This document shows, piece by piece, positions 1-6,119 of a DNA stretch of 10,247 nt. The first letter of the stretch is position 1. Each line of letters starts with the position of its first letter. The stretch is from SLST01 sp964458555 (lineage in GTDB: Bacteria; Spirochaetota; Spirochaetia; DSM-27196; SLST01), in the NCBI GenBank assembly GCA_964458555.1, contig CAYWJH010000113.1:1-10247 (forward strand), in the 5' to 3' direction. Position numbers and translations under genes: made by a program. Under the pieces are notes generated by a model that did no database searches, had not been told where the DNA came from, and saw nothing but the letters and a program-made list of their open reading frames with translations.

Positions 1-917
1 TCGCACGCGCCGAGCGGCGAGTTGAACGAGAAGAGGTTGGGCACCGGGTCGCGGTAGTGGATGTCGCACTCGGCGCAGTGGAGATCGGCGGAGTAGGGGT
101 GCTCGACCCAGGCGGCGCCGGCGGGTGCGGGGCCCTCGCCGTCTGCGCCCTCTGGGGCTCCCGGTCCCGCGGTCGGGCTTGCGATGTCGCGGTGACCTCC
201 GGCATCGGCCCGACTCCAGATACTGCAACGCCCTTGGCCGTAGCGGAACGCCTGCTCGAGGTCTTCCACGACGCGCTCGCGCGAGGCGCTGCGGCGGATG
301 CGGTCAGCGATGATGTGGCAGGTGGTGCCGCGGCGTTGGTGGATGCCGCGGTACCCTTGAGAGCGCACGAGCTCTTCGACTTCCTCGTCGCCGAGGCGCT
401 CGGGGACGGTAACGGGGAAGGTGATGAGCAGGCGATCGGGGACCGAGTCGATCCAGCCTTCGAGGTCGCGGGCGACGCTCTCCGGCGAGTCGCGGCGGAC
501 CGGCTTCCCGCAGCCGCGGCAGTAGAGCGTCGCGGCGCGAGCGAAGAGGAGCTTGAGGTGGTCGTTGAGCTCGGTCATCGTGCCGACGGTCGAGCGCGAG
601 GTGCGGACCGGGTTGGTCTGGTCGATCGCGATCGCCGGCGGGATGCCTTCCACCTTGTCGACCGCGGGCTTGTCCATCCGGTCGAGGAACTGGCGCGTGT
701 ACGCGCTGAACGTTTCCACGTAGAGGCGCTGGCCTTCGGAGTAGAGCGTGTCGAAGGCGAGCGACGACTTGCCGCTGCCGCTCACGCCGGTGACGACGGT
801 GAACTTCCCGAGCGGGATGTCGAGGTCGAGATCGCGCAGGTTGTTCTGCCGGGCGCCGGTGATGCGGATCGATTCGGTCGCGACCGACGGACGGGTAGGG
901 GACTTTGCGGTAGCCAT
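1..917 (-). CDS. uvrA: UvrA-type excinuclease ATPase subunit, N-terminal 305 residues (runs off left edge)
   Basis: UvrA is the damage-sensing ABC-class ATPase of nucleotide excision repair; it acts as a dimer on DNA and loads UvrB. The reading frame starts at the ATG complementary to 915-917 and stays open to base 1, so the C-terminal part is missing. Visible features are Walker A GVSGSGKS (residues 44-51), the adjoining LAFDTLYSEGQRLYVE segment, the RSTVGTMTEL signature near 108-117, and CAEC (281-284) followed by LFSFNSPLGAC, the start of the first zinc module. A second CxxC (133-136) lies where E. coli UvrA has none. The wording IDQTNPVRTS differs from the usual IEQKxxxxNP; from memory this matches a divergent branch that includes unusually long UvrA proteins, which is an inference. 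A weak AGGA lies 4 nt before the start. Residues 237-268 are a Gly/Ala/Pro-rich, poorly conserved insert. Confidence 0.93.
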   Translation of the reverse strand, partial: MATAKSPTRPSVATESIRITGARQNNLRDLDLDIPLGKFTVVTGVSGSGKSSLAFDTLYSEGQRLYVETFSAYTRQFLDRMDKPAVDKVEGIPPAIAIDQTNPVRTSRSTVGTMTELNDHLKLLFARAATLYCRGCGKPVRRDSPESVARDLEGWIDSVPDRLLITFPVTVPERLGDEEVEELVRSQGYRGIHQRRGTTCHIIADRIRRSASRERVVEDLEQAFRYGQGRCSIWSRADAGGHRDIASPTAGPGAPEGADGEGPAPAGAAWVEHPYSADLHCAECDIHYRDPVPNLFSFNSPLGAC

Positions 918-923
918 GCGGTC

Positions 924-939
924 CTGCAAATATACGCAG
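924..939. promoter_or_regulatory. Candidate LexA (SOS) box in the uvrA promoter
   Basis: The dyad CCTGC-N8-GCAGG (923-940) contains CTG-N10-CAG with an AT-rich centre, the same architecture as the E. coli LexA operator (CTGT-N8-ACAG). It overlaps the best -10 hexamer of uvrA and lies 6 nt upstream of its start codon, a position suited to repression. LexA motifs vary between phyla and the host lineage is unknown, so recognition by the host LexA is inferred. Confidence 0.5.
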
Positions 940-958
940 GCGGGGCGGCGTGCGCCAA
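929..958 (-). promoter_or_regulatory. Putative sigma70-type promoter of uvrA
   Basis: On the minus strand, TTGGCG (958-953) is followed after 18 bp by TATATT (934-929), which matches the -10 consensus at five of six positions. The predicted transcript start is near 922, giving a leader of only a few nucleotides. The -10 lies inside the LexA-like dyad. The rest of the 121-bp spacer up to 1038 shows no gene and no clear terminator. Confidence 0.5.
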
Positions 959-1038
959 AGGGGTGGCGATGGGGTCGCGGGCGGACGTTGGTGGCCGCCG
1001 CGCTCGCGACTGCCGACGCCCGAACCGGCTCGCGCCAA

Positions 1039-1992
1039 CTACCGCCCTTCGTGCCAGTGTGCGGCGGCCGCCGGCGACCCCACGTGAATCGTGACCCCTG
1101 CGCTCGGGGCGAGCTGGCGTGGGTTCTGCGCCCGGAGGAAGACGAGCAGGAGCTCCGCGTGCGGTTCAATCACGAGACGCTCGCCGGTTCGGATCCGGGC
1201 CGATGCTCCCACGGTGGCGTCGGACGGCAGCAGCGCGACGAGCGCTTGTGCCGGCTCGCCTCGCGCGAGCCCTTGCAGCGCCGAACCCGAGTCCTGCTTC
1301 GCGTAATCGCGCGGTCTGAACACGCCGGCGTACCCAACGACCGCGCCCCAGGCGGTCTCCCAGCGCGGCGACCACTCGAGTCCCTCGCGCCAACCGACCT
1401 GGTCCGGCACGAGGCTCCCCGTGATGATGATCCTCGGCTCGCCGCGCACCGTGCCGAGTCCCGCGCCGAGCCACGGTTCGACGGCGAGCTGCCCGTACGC
1501 CGCGCCGCTCGCGAGCATCGCGCCGTAGTGGAGCGCGACGGTTGTCCCGGCGGAGACGAGGAGCGCGCCGTCGCGGAGGAGCCGCGCGCTCGCGCCGAGC
1601 GAACCCTCGATGGTGTCCGCCGCGGCGGTCTGCCACGGGTCGCCACGGCGGGCGATCGGAGTCAGGAGCCGTGCGGAGGCGGTCGCCCGGAGCGGGGCGC
1701 GGGCGAGGTCGAGGTGTGCGCGACCGGTAGTGACGACGACCGGGGCGCCGGCGAAGGTGAGGTCGCGGCCGTGGCGGTGGTAGGGCCAGGCGAGCCCGGC
1801 GGAGAGCGCGGAGGTGAGACATACGGACTCGCGCTGCGCTGCGGTCGCTTCACCCCGGTCGCTCTCATCTGCGGCGCCGGGCGTCGTCTGCGCCGTTGCG
1901 ACGGCCACGCCGGCTACGAGGAGGATCGCGGCGCACCAGGCGCGTCGGATCGCCGCTCCGCGGTCCGGCCAGAGGCCTCTACTGGACGCCAT
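1039..1992 (-). CDS. Secreted protein of unknown function, probable outer-membrane beta-barrel (317 aa)
   Basis: I do not recognise a named family. From the ATG complementary to 1990-1992 the protein begins with arginine residues, then a hydrophobic stretch (about residues 19-32) ending in an ATA|Q signal peptidase I type site after residue 34. The mature part is rich in Gly, Ala, Leu and alternating polar/hydrophobic segments such as LVIEPHAELLLVFLR and GVTIHVGS near the C-terminus, as in small outer-membrane barrels; this is inference from pattern. The start was chosen over an ATG seven codons upstream because GAGGAA (2005-2000) lies 7 nt before it and because the signal peptide then has a normal length. 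The start lies inside the end of the upstream lipoprotein gene (14-nt overlap), implying one operon and coupled translation. The localisation is plausible; the function is unknown. Confidence 0.75.
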   Translation of the reverse strand: MASSRGLWPDRGAAIRRAWCAAILLVAGVAVATAQTTPGAADESDRGEATAAQRESVCLTSALSAGLAWPYHRHGRDLTFAGAPVVVTTGRAHLDLARAPLRATASARLLTPIARRGDPWQTAAADTIEGSLGASARLLRDGALLVSAGTTVALHYGAMLASGAAYGQLAVEPWLGAGLGTVRGEPRIIITGSLVPDQVGWREGLEWSPRWETAWGAVVGYAGVFRPRDYAKQDSGSALQGLARGEPAQALVALLPSDATVGASARIRTGERLVIEPHAELLLVFLRAQNPRQLAPSAGVTIHVGSPAAAAHWHEGR

Positions 1993-3052
1993 AGTACCGT
2001 TCCTCGAAAGCAATGTCCGGCGGGTACGACTCGCCCCACGTCTCGACCGTTCCCAGCTCCATCACCTGCAGTCGATCCACCGGAATATTGCCAATGTCGA
2101 TGTATCCGCCGCCGGCTTCGTAGCGTTCGAGTCCTATGTACGGGTCGGTCGCGAACGAGCGCGGATTCACCGCGTTGAGCTCGATGACCGAGCCGGGCGA
2201 TCCGGTGTCGTAGAGGTAGGCCCCGTAGGTCTGCAGCGCCTCCGCGACGCGAAGCTCCGGTCTTGTGAGCGCCGGGTCGGCGTCGGTGGCGGGGTTCCAG
2301 CCGGGATCGAGACGCAGGAGCGCGCCCATCGGCATCGCTTCGGGGTCGTCCATCCAGCCGTCGCTGCGTGTGGCGGGCGCGACGTACGACTTCAGCCGCG
2401 TCAGCGAGCACGCGAAGACGAGCGCGTGGTCGATGGCGCCGGGTGTGGCAGAGGTCAGCTCGTCCGGCCAGACGAGGCCGGCGGCGAGCGGGAAGCCGGA
2501 GGCTGCGACGCTGAACCGGTCCGCGTGCGCGGCGCCGGTGGTGTAGTCGAGGAGCGCTGCCGCGGAGGCGACCCACCGGCCGTGCTCTTTGCGGAGCTGC
2601 CAGAAGTCGTACTCCACGCCCTCGTCGCGGTCAATGATGGCGACGTGCCCGTCGGTCGCCGAATCGGGGACGAGCCAGGCCGGGACGGGAACGCCGGTGA
2701 CGCCCCGCGCGCCGTACCCCGCGGTCGTGATGGGTACCGAAAAGCGCGGCGTCTCCGAGTCTGCCTCGTAGATCGGTACCGATCCGCCCTCGACGATAAT
2801 GACCAATCGGAACGCGGTGCCGCCGCCGTCGCGCCGGTACTCGCTTGCCAGCCGCTCGATGTAGGCGTCCGAGTCGGGGTCGACCGACCGTCCCGAGGCG
2901 GCGACGGTCTCGCTCCAGAACGAGGTGCCCCCGGCGTAGACGACTTCGGTCGGCTCGCGGAAGTCGGCCGGCTTGGCGGGCAGTTCGAAGAAGACACAGG
3001 ATGTGAGTGTTGCGGCCACGATGATCAGGCCGGCGGACAGGCGGGCAACCAT
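1979..3052 (-). CDS. Conserved-looking lipoprotein of unknown function (357 aa)
   Basis: From the ATG complementary to 3050-3052 the protein starts with a lipoprotein signal peptide: hydrophobic core, then lipobox LTSC with the acylated cysteine at residue 19. The mature region is globular, without further membrane segments. Recognisable stretches are DGHVAIIDRDEGVEYDFWQ, IDHALVFACS, PATRSDG, GALLRLDP and a later GAYLYDTGSPG. From memory, this order of motifs occurs in secreted bacterial proteins with no assigned function, some of which act near carbohydrates; I cannot name a reaction. A start 16 codons upstream is possible but would put a charged stretch before the signal peptide. No ribosome binding site precedes the chosen ATG; a TAGACT hexamer lies 7 nt upstream, suggesting a leaderless mRNA. 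It overlaps the downstream secreted protein gene by 14 nt, so the two probably act together in the envelope. Confidence 0.82.
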   Translation of the reverse strand: MVARLSAGLIIVAATLTSCVFFELPAKPADFREPTEVVYAGGTSFWSETVAASGRSVDPDSDAYIERLASEYRRDGGGTAFRLVIIVEGGSVPIYEADSETPRFSVPITTAGYGARGVTGVPVPAWLVPDSATDGHVAIIDRDEGVEYDFWQLRKEHGRWVASAAALLDYTTGAAHADRFSVAASGFPLAAGLVWPDELTSATPGAIDHALVFACSLTRLKSYVAPATRSDGWMDDPEAMPMGALLRLDPGWNPATDADPALTRPELRVAEALQTYGAYLYDTGSPGSVIELNAVNPRSFATDPYIGLERYEAGGGYIDIGNIPVDRLQVMELGTVETWGESYPPDIAFEERYYGVQ

Positions 3053-3059
3053 GCCGACG

Positions 3060-3065
3060 AGTCTA
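3060..3065 (-). promoter_or_regulatory. Possible -10 hexamer of the lipoprotein operon
   Basis: TAGACT on the minus strand (TANNNT form) ends 7 nt before the lipoprotein ATG. A weak -35 (TGGTCG, 3088-3083) lies 17 bp upstream. The transcript would start at or next to the start codon. Support comes mainly from the same spacing at other genes in the window. Confidence 0.3.
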
Positions 3066-3093
3066 TCGTAACGAGAGATGCGCGACCATCGTC

Positions 3094-3122
3094 TTGACAC
3101 CGCCCCCGATTCCCGGTTTGCT
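3094..3122 (+). promoter_or_regulatory. Putative promoter of the antiporter-tag unit
   Basis: A perfect TTGACA (3094-3099) is followed after 17 bp by TTTGCT (3117-3122), which matches the -10 consensus at only three positions. The start codon is 8 nt beyond the -10, so any leader would be a base or two at most. There is no ribosome binding site before the ATG at 3131, consistent with leaderless expression. Confidence 0.4.
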
Positions 3123-3130
3123 CAGAGCCC

Positions 3131-3733
3131 ATGGCGCTCACCGTCGCCTTCGCCGCGCTCATCATCGGCCCCTGGCTCCTCGGTCGCGCTACGCAGGCGA
3201 TCCGGCTGCCCGCCATCCTGGGGATGCTGCTCTTCGGAGTCGCCTGGGCGGCGCTCTCCGGCGACGTTATCTCGTTCGTGCCGGGGGTGCCTGCGGAGAT
3301 AGACGCGATCGCGCCGTTCATCAAGACCACCGCGCTGATCGTGATCCTGCTCCGGGCGGGGTTGGGGATTCGCACGGCAAACCTGCGCGCCGTCGGCGGG
3401 TCGGCCGTCCGGATGGCGGTGATCGGCATAGGTCTGCTCGGGCGTTCGGCGGGTGTGCTCCTCTCGCTCCTCCCCGACCGCCGGCTCACCTGGTCCGATC
3501 GGCTGTTCGCTCTGGTCGCCTATATCCCCAAGGCCACCGTCCAGGCGGCGCTTGGAGCGATACCGCTCGCCTTGGGCATCGAAGGTGGCGACGTGATCCT
3601 CTCGGTCGCGGTGCTCGCGATCGTCGTCACCGCACCCGTCGGGCTCATACTCATCAGGGCGCTCGGTCCGCGCCTGCTCGCGTTGCCGAGGGAGGCGGTC
3701 GCCAGTGACGCGGCGCACCACCGAGGGAAGTGA
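3131..3733 (+). CDS. Cation/proton antiporter of the CPA (SLC9B/NhaP-like) superfamily with the central domain missing (200 aa)
   Basis: Residues 1-97 look like the first helices of CPA-type Na+/H+ antiporters: IRLPAILGMLLFGV, then LIVILLRAGLGIRTANLRAVGG. Residues from about 98 match the last part: LLGRSAGVLLSLLPD, RLFALVAYIPKATVQAALG, then ILSVAVLAIVVTAPVG. Family members are about 390-430 aa. The roughly 190-200 residues normally between these blocks, which hold the ion-binding acidic residues and most core helices, are absent, yet the frame is intact. About six membrane segments remain. The product is unlikely to be a working antiporter alone; it may be a decaying gene, a mini-protein with another role, or an assembly deletion. 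The start gives the expected N-terminal helix; no ribosome binding site is visible. The stop overlaps the tag ATG (TGATG). The family call is from recalled motif order. Confidence 0.72.
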   Translation: MALTVAFAALIIGPWLLGRATQAIRLPAILGMLLFGVAWAALSGDVISFVPGVPAEIDAIAPFIKTTALIVILLRAGLGIRTANLRAVGGSAVRMAVIGIGLLGRSAGVLLSLLPDRRLTWSDRLFALVAYIPKATVQAALGAIPLALGIEGGDVILSVAVLAIVVTAPVGLILIRALGPRLLALPREAVASDAAHHRGK

Positions 3734-4279
3734 TGGCTGATCCTGTGACCTACTGCGACGCGGTGGCGAACCTGCCGCCCGACGACGTGAACCGACGCTA
3801 CCACGACTTCGTCTACGGCTTTCCCGTGACCGATGAGAACGAGCTCTTCGGACGGCTCATCCTCGAGATCAACCAGGCCGGCCTCTCGTGGACGACGATC
3901 CTGAAGAAGGAATCCAACTTCCGCGCCGCGTACGCCGGCTTCGACGTGGACGCGGTGGCGGCCTTCGGCGGGAGTGACCGCGAGCGGCTCCTCGAAGACG
4001 CCGGCATCGTCCGCAACCGGCTCAAGGTCGACGCGGCGATCGCGAACGCGAACCGCGTCGTCGAGCTGCGCGACGAGTACGGTTCGTTCGGCGGCTGGCT
4101 CGACGCGCACCACCCGCGCGCGCTCGACGAGTGGGTGAAGCTCTTCCGGTCCGTCTTCCGGTTCACCGGCGGCGAGATCACGAAGGAGTTCCTGCTCAGC
4201 ACCGGCTACCTGCCCGGCGCGCACGCGGAGTCGTGCCCGGTCTACGCGGAGACTATCCGCGCCGGGCCGGCGTGGATGC
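3733..4279 (+). CDS. tag: DNA-3-methyladenine glycosylase I (182 residues seen, 3' end in assembly gap)
   Basis: Tag removes 3-methyladenine from alkylated DNA as a monofunctional base-excision glycosylase of the helix-hairpin-helix superfamily. The segment LFGRLILEINQAGLSW (38-53) contains Glu45, equivalent to the important Glu38 of E. coli Tag, followed by TILKKESNFR. The zinc-snap ligands are all visible: Cys8, His24, His164 and Cys168, the last two in HAESC with the same spacing as His175/Cys179 of E. coli. The text TGYLPGAHxxxCPVY near the end is typical of the family, whose members stop soon after, so only a few residues should be hidden by the N run at 4280. GAGGG (3723-3727) precedes the ATG at close distance, and the start overlaps the preceding stop by one base, so translation is probably coupled. 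I see no damage-responsive operator. Confidence 0.93.
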
Positions 4280-4379
4280 NNNNNNNNNNNNNNNNNNNNN
4301 NNNNNNNNNNNNNNNNNNNNNNNNNNNNNNNNNNNNNNNNNNNNNNNNNNNNNNNNNNNNNNNNNNNNNNNNNNNNNNN
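4280..4379. other. Assembly gap (100 N)
   Basis: Exactly 100 N separate the 3' ends of two convergent genes. The small heat-shock protein gene enters from the right with only 72 of its usual roughly 140-150 codons, so at least about 200 real bases are missing. The N count is therefore a placeholder rather than a measured length, and an additional small gene could be hidden here. Confidence 0.95.
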
Positions 4380-4597
4380 AGAACGAGCCGGTCTTCGTCG
4401 ACTCGGACGTCTACGTCGCTCTTCGTCATCCCCGGGAGCTCGGCCTGCACGATGTAGCGTTTGCTCGTGCTCTTCACGTCGACGGCGGGGAGCCAGACAC
4501 GGGGTCTGTCGGGCGGAGCCGGATCGGTGACGTCGGTAAACCCTTCATCGAGGTCTTCGACGTACCCTTTGGGGTCTTCGTGCGAAAGATTCGCCAT
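4380..4597 (-). CDS. Hsp20/alpha-crystallin family small heat-shock protein, N-terminal half (72 residues before the gap)
   Basis: Small heat-shock proteins are ATP-independent holdases that bind unfolding cytosolic proteins as oligomers. After a variable acidic N-terminal arm (1-33), the sequence WLPAVDV (35-41), YIVQAELPGMTKSDVDV (48-64) and VDEDRLV (66-72) match the start of the alpha-crystallin domain. The rest of the domain and the C-terminal IxI tail lie in or beyond the N run. The start is well fixed: GGGAGG (4608-4603) lies 5 nt before the ATG. The gene diverges from the GH1 gene across a 118-bp spacer with inverted repeats; no CIRCE element was seen. A weak promoter is possible at 4643-4616. 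Confidence 0.92.
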
Positions 4598-4615
4598 GGT
4601 AGCCTCCCATCGCCA

Positions 4616-4643
4616 AGAGTAGCGAAATGACCGTCGGAACCAA
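4616..4643 (-). promoter_or_regulatory. Weak candidate promoter of the small heat-shock gene
   Basis: TTGGTT (4643-4638), a 16-bp spacer and TACTCT (4621-4616) lie on the minus strand, giving a leader of about 12-13 nt that contains the GGGAGG ribosome binding site. Both hexamers are poor matches to consensus, so an alternative sigma factor is possible. Confidence 0.25.
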
Positions 4644-4692
4644 TGATCCGTATGGGTTACGCTCGTCGCGGGCCGACGGTTTGACGGTCATT
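4626..4692. promoter_or_regulatory. Interlocking inverted repeats in the hsp20-GH1 divergent spacer
   Basis: AATGACCGTC (4626-4635) is perfectly complementary to GACGGTCATT (4683-4692). The overlapping ACCGTCGG (4630-4637) is also perfectly complementary to CCGACGGT (4673-4680). The two pairings share the left arm and exclude each other. GACGGT occurs twice directly (4675-4680 and 4683-4688), 8 bp apart, with an inverted copy at 4630-4635. The right arm covers the GH1 -35 hexamer. This looks like a multi-site operator; the regulator is unknown. Confidence 0.45.
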
Positions 4693-4709
4693 CGCGTTCT
4701 CCCTACGTT
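4681..4709 (+). promoter_or_regulatory. Putative promoter of the GH1 gene
   Basis: TTGACG (4681-4686), a 17-bp spacer and TACGTT (4704-4709) lie immediately before the ATG at 4716. The -10 ends 6 nt before the start codon, so transcription would begin at or next to the A of ATG. No ribosome binding site is present. The -35 is embedded in the inverted repeats, which fits repression by a bound protein. Confidence 0.42.
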
Positions 4710-4715
4710 CAAGCT

Positions 4716-6119
4716 ATGGCTCCCATACGCTTTCCAGCCGGGTTCACGTGGGGCTGCGCCACGGCCGCTTACCAGATCGAAGGAGCCTGCCGAGACGACG
4801 GCAAGGGGCCGTCGGTCTGGGATGAGTTCTCGCATCGCGCAGGCACGATTCAGGACGGCACCACCGGTGACGTCGCCTGCGACCACTACCACCGGTACCT
4901 CCAAGACTTCGATCTCCTCACCGAGCTCGGCGTGGGAGCGTACCGATTCTCGATCGCCTGGCCGCGCGTCGTTCCCGATGGAGACGGCCCTGTCAACGAA
5001 GCGGGACTCGACTTCTACGACGCGATGGTCGACGCTGTCCTCGAGCGCGGGATCGAGCCGTACGTCACCCTCTTCCACTGGGACCTTCCGCTCGCCCTCG
5101 AGCGACGCGGCGGATGGCTCGACCGACGCACCGCCTACGCGTACGTCCGGTACGTCGAGAAGGTCGTGCGCAGGCTCGGCGACCGCGTGAAGACGTGGAT
5201 GACGCTCAACGAGCCGATGACCGTGATCGGCGCCGGCTACCTCGCCGGTCGTCATGCTCCGGGGCACGCGAGCGCGCTGAAGGCGATCCACGCGCTGCAC
5301 CACCTCCTCGTCGCCCACGGCATGGGGGTGGATGCGATTCGCGGGTTGCAGGCCGATGCGAGGGTCGGCATCGCGAACGCCTTCTCACCGGTGCATCCGC
5401 TGCGCGCGAAGGATCGCCGCGTGGCCGAGCGAATGAGCGCGGTGGTGAACGGACTGTTCATGGATCCGATCCTCAAGGGACGCTATCCGACCGAGGTGGC
5501 GTGGGCCATCCGGCTCCTCAACCGGAGGGTTCGCCGGGGTGATATGGATTTGATCCGGCGGCCGCTCGACTTCATTGGCGTCAACCACTATTCGCGCTAC
5601 ATCGCGCGACGTACCTTCCTCCCCCTCGTCGGCTTTCGCCTCATGAAGCCGGTCTACAAAGGGGTGCTGTTTACCGATATGGACTGGGAGGTCTACCCGA
5701 GCGGGCTCTACGACATCCTGACGTGGATCAACCGCAACTACGACAACCCGCCGATCTACATAACCGAAAACGGCGCCGCCTATCAGGACCGACGGGTACA
5801 GGACGAGGTGAACGACGCCGACCGGATCTCCTACCTTCGCGCGTATCTCGGTTATCTGCACGAAGCGATGGAAGAGGGCTGCGACGTGCGTGGGTACTTC
5901 GTCTGGAGTTTCCTGGACAACTTCGAGTGGGAGTACGGCCTCTCAAAGCGATTCGGGCTGATCTACATTGACTACGATACGCTCGAGCGGATTCCGAAGC
6001 AGAGCGCACGCTGGTACGCGAAGGTGTGCAGAAACGGCGGATTTGAACGTCAGCTTCCCGCGCCCGAATCGTCGCTCCCGCGGTCCGAATCCGAAGGGGC
6101 GTTCGATGCCTCGTTCTGA
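4716..6119 (+). CDS. Glycoside hydrolase family 1 beta-glucosidase (467 aa)
   Basis: GH1 enzymes hydrolyse beta-glucosides and related disaccharides with retention of configuration. The N-terminus FPAGFTWGCATAAYQIEGA is the family signature. The acid/base glutamate is Glu166 in TLNEP, the nucleophile Glu351 in YITENGA, and the glycone-site motif WSFLDNFEWEYG lies at 397-408 with Glu404. No signal peptide is present, so the enzyme is cytosolic and would act on imported sugars. Catalytic residues are complete and the length is near the family norm of about 450, except for about 25 extra residues after the usual ARWYAK end. That tail is Ser/Pro/Glu-rich and overlaps the convergent glycosyltransferase gene by 70 bp. 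No sugar transporter of a known kind is adjacent. The start is the only ATG that leaves the conserved N-terminus intact; expression is probably leaderless. Confidence 0.95.
   Translation: MAPIRFPAGFTWGCATAAYQIEGACRDDGKGPSVWDEFSHRAGTIQDGTTGDVACDHYHRYLQDFDLLTELGVGAYRFSIAWPRVVPDGDGPVNEAGLDFYDAMVDAVLERGIEPYVTLFHWDLPLALERRGGWLDRRTAYAYVRYVEKVVRRLGDRVKTWMTLNEPMTVIGAGYLAGRHAPGHASALKAIHALHHLLVAHGMGVDAIRGLQADARVGIANAFSPVHPLRAKDRRVAERMSAVVNGLFMDPILKGRYPTEVAWAIRLLNRRVRRGDMDLIRRPLDFIGVNHYSRYIARRTFLPLVGFRLMKPVYKGVLFTDMDWEVYPSGLYDILTWINRNYDNPPIYITENGAAYQDRRVQDEVNDADRISYLRAYLGYLHEAMEEGCDVRGYFVWSFLDNFEWEYGLSKRFGLIYIDYDTLERIPKQSARWYAKVCRNGGFERQLPAPESSLPRSESEGAFDASF

Noticed and set aside
304..1038. Minus-strand frame of 244 codons
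   Set aside because: It is a frame-shifted reading of uvrA with an Arg/His/Pro-rich product and no motif.
57..1094. Long plus-strand frame of 345 codons
   Set aside because: It is antisense to uvrA, whose Walker A and zinc motifs are unmistakable; its translation is low-complexity Ala/Arg/Val/Asp typical of GC-rich shadows.
748..2178. Plus-strand frame of 476 codons
   Set aside because: It crosses the uvrA start, its promoter and the whole secreted-protein gene in antisense; Arg/Gly/Ala-rich composition without domains.
1814..3097. Plus-strand frame of 427 codons
   Set aside because: Antisense to the lipoprotein, which has a signal peptide with lipobox and conserved-looking blocks.
4598..4715. 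CIRCE heat-shock operator before hsp20
   Set aside because: The CIRCE consensus arms (TTAGCACTC and GAGTGCTAA) are not present; the repeats here have a different sequence and a long loop.
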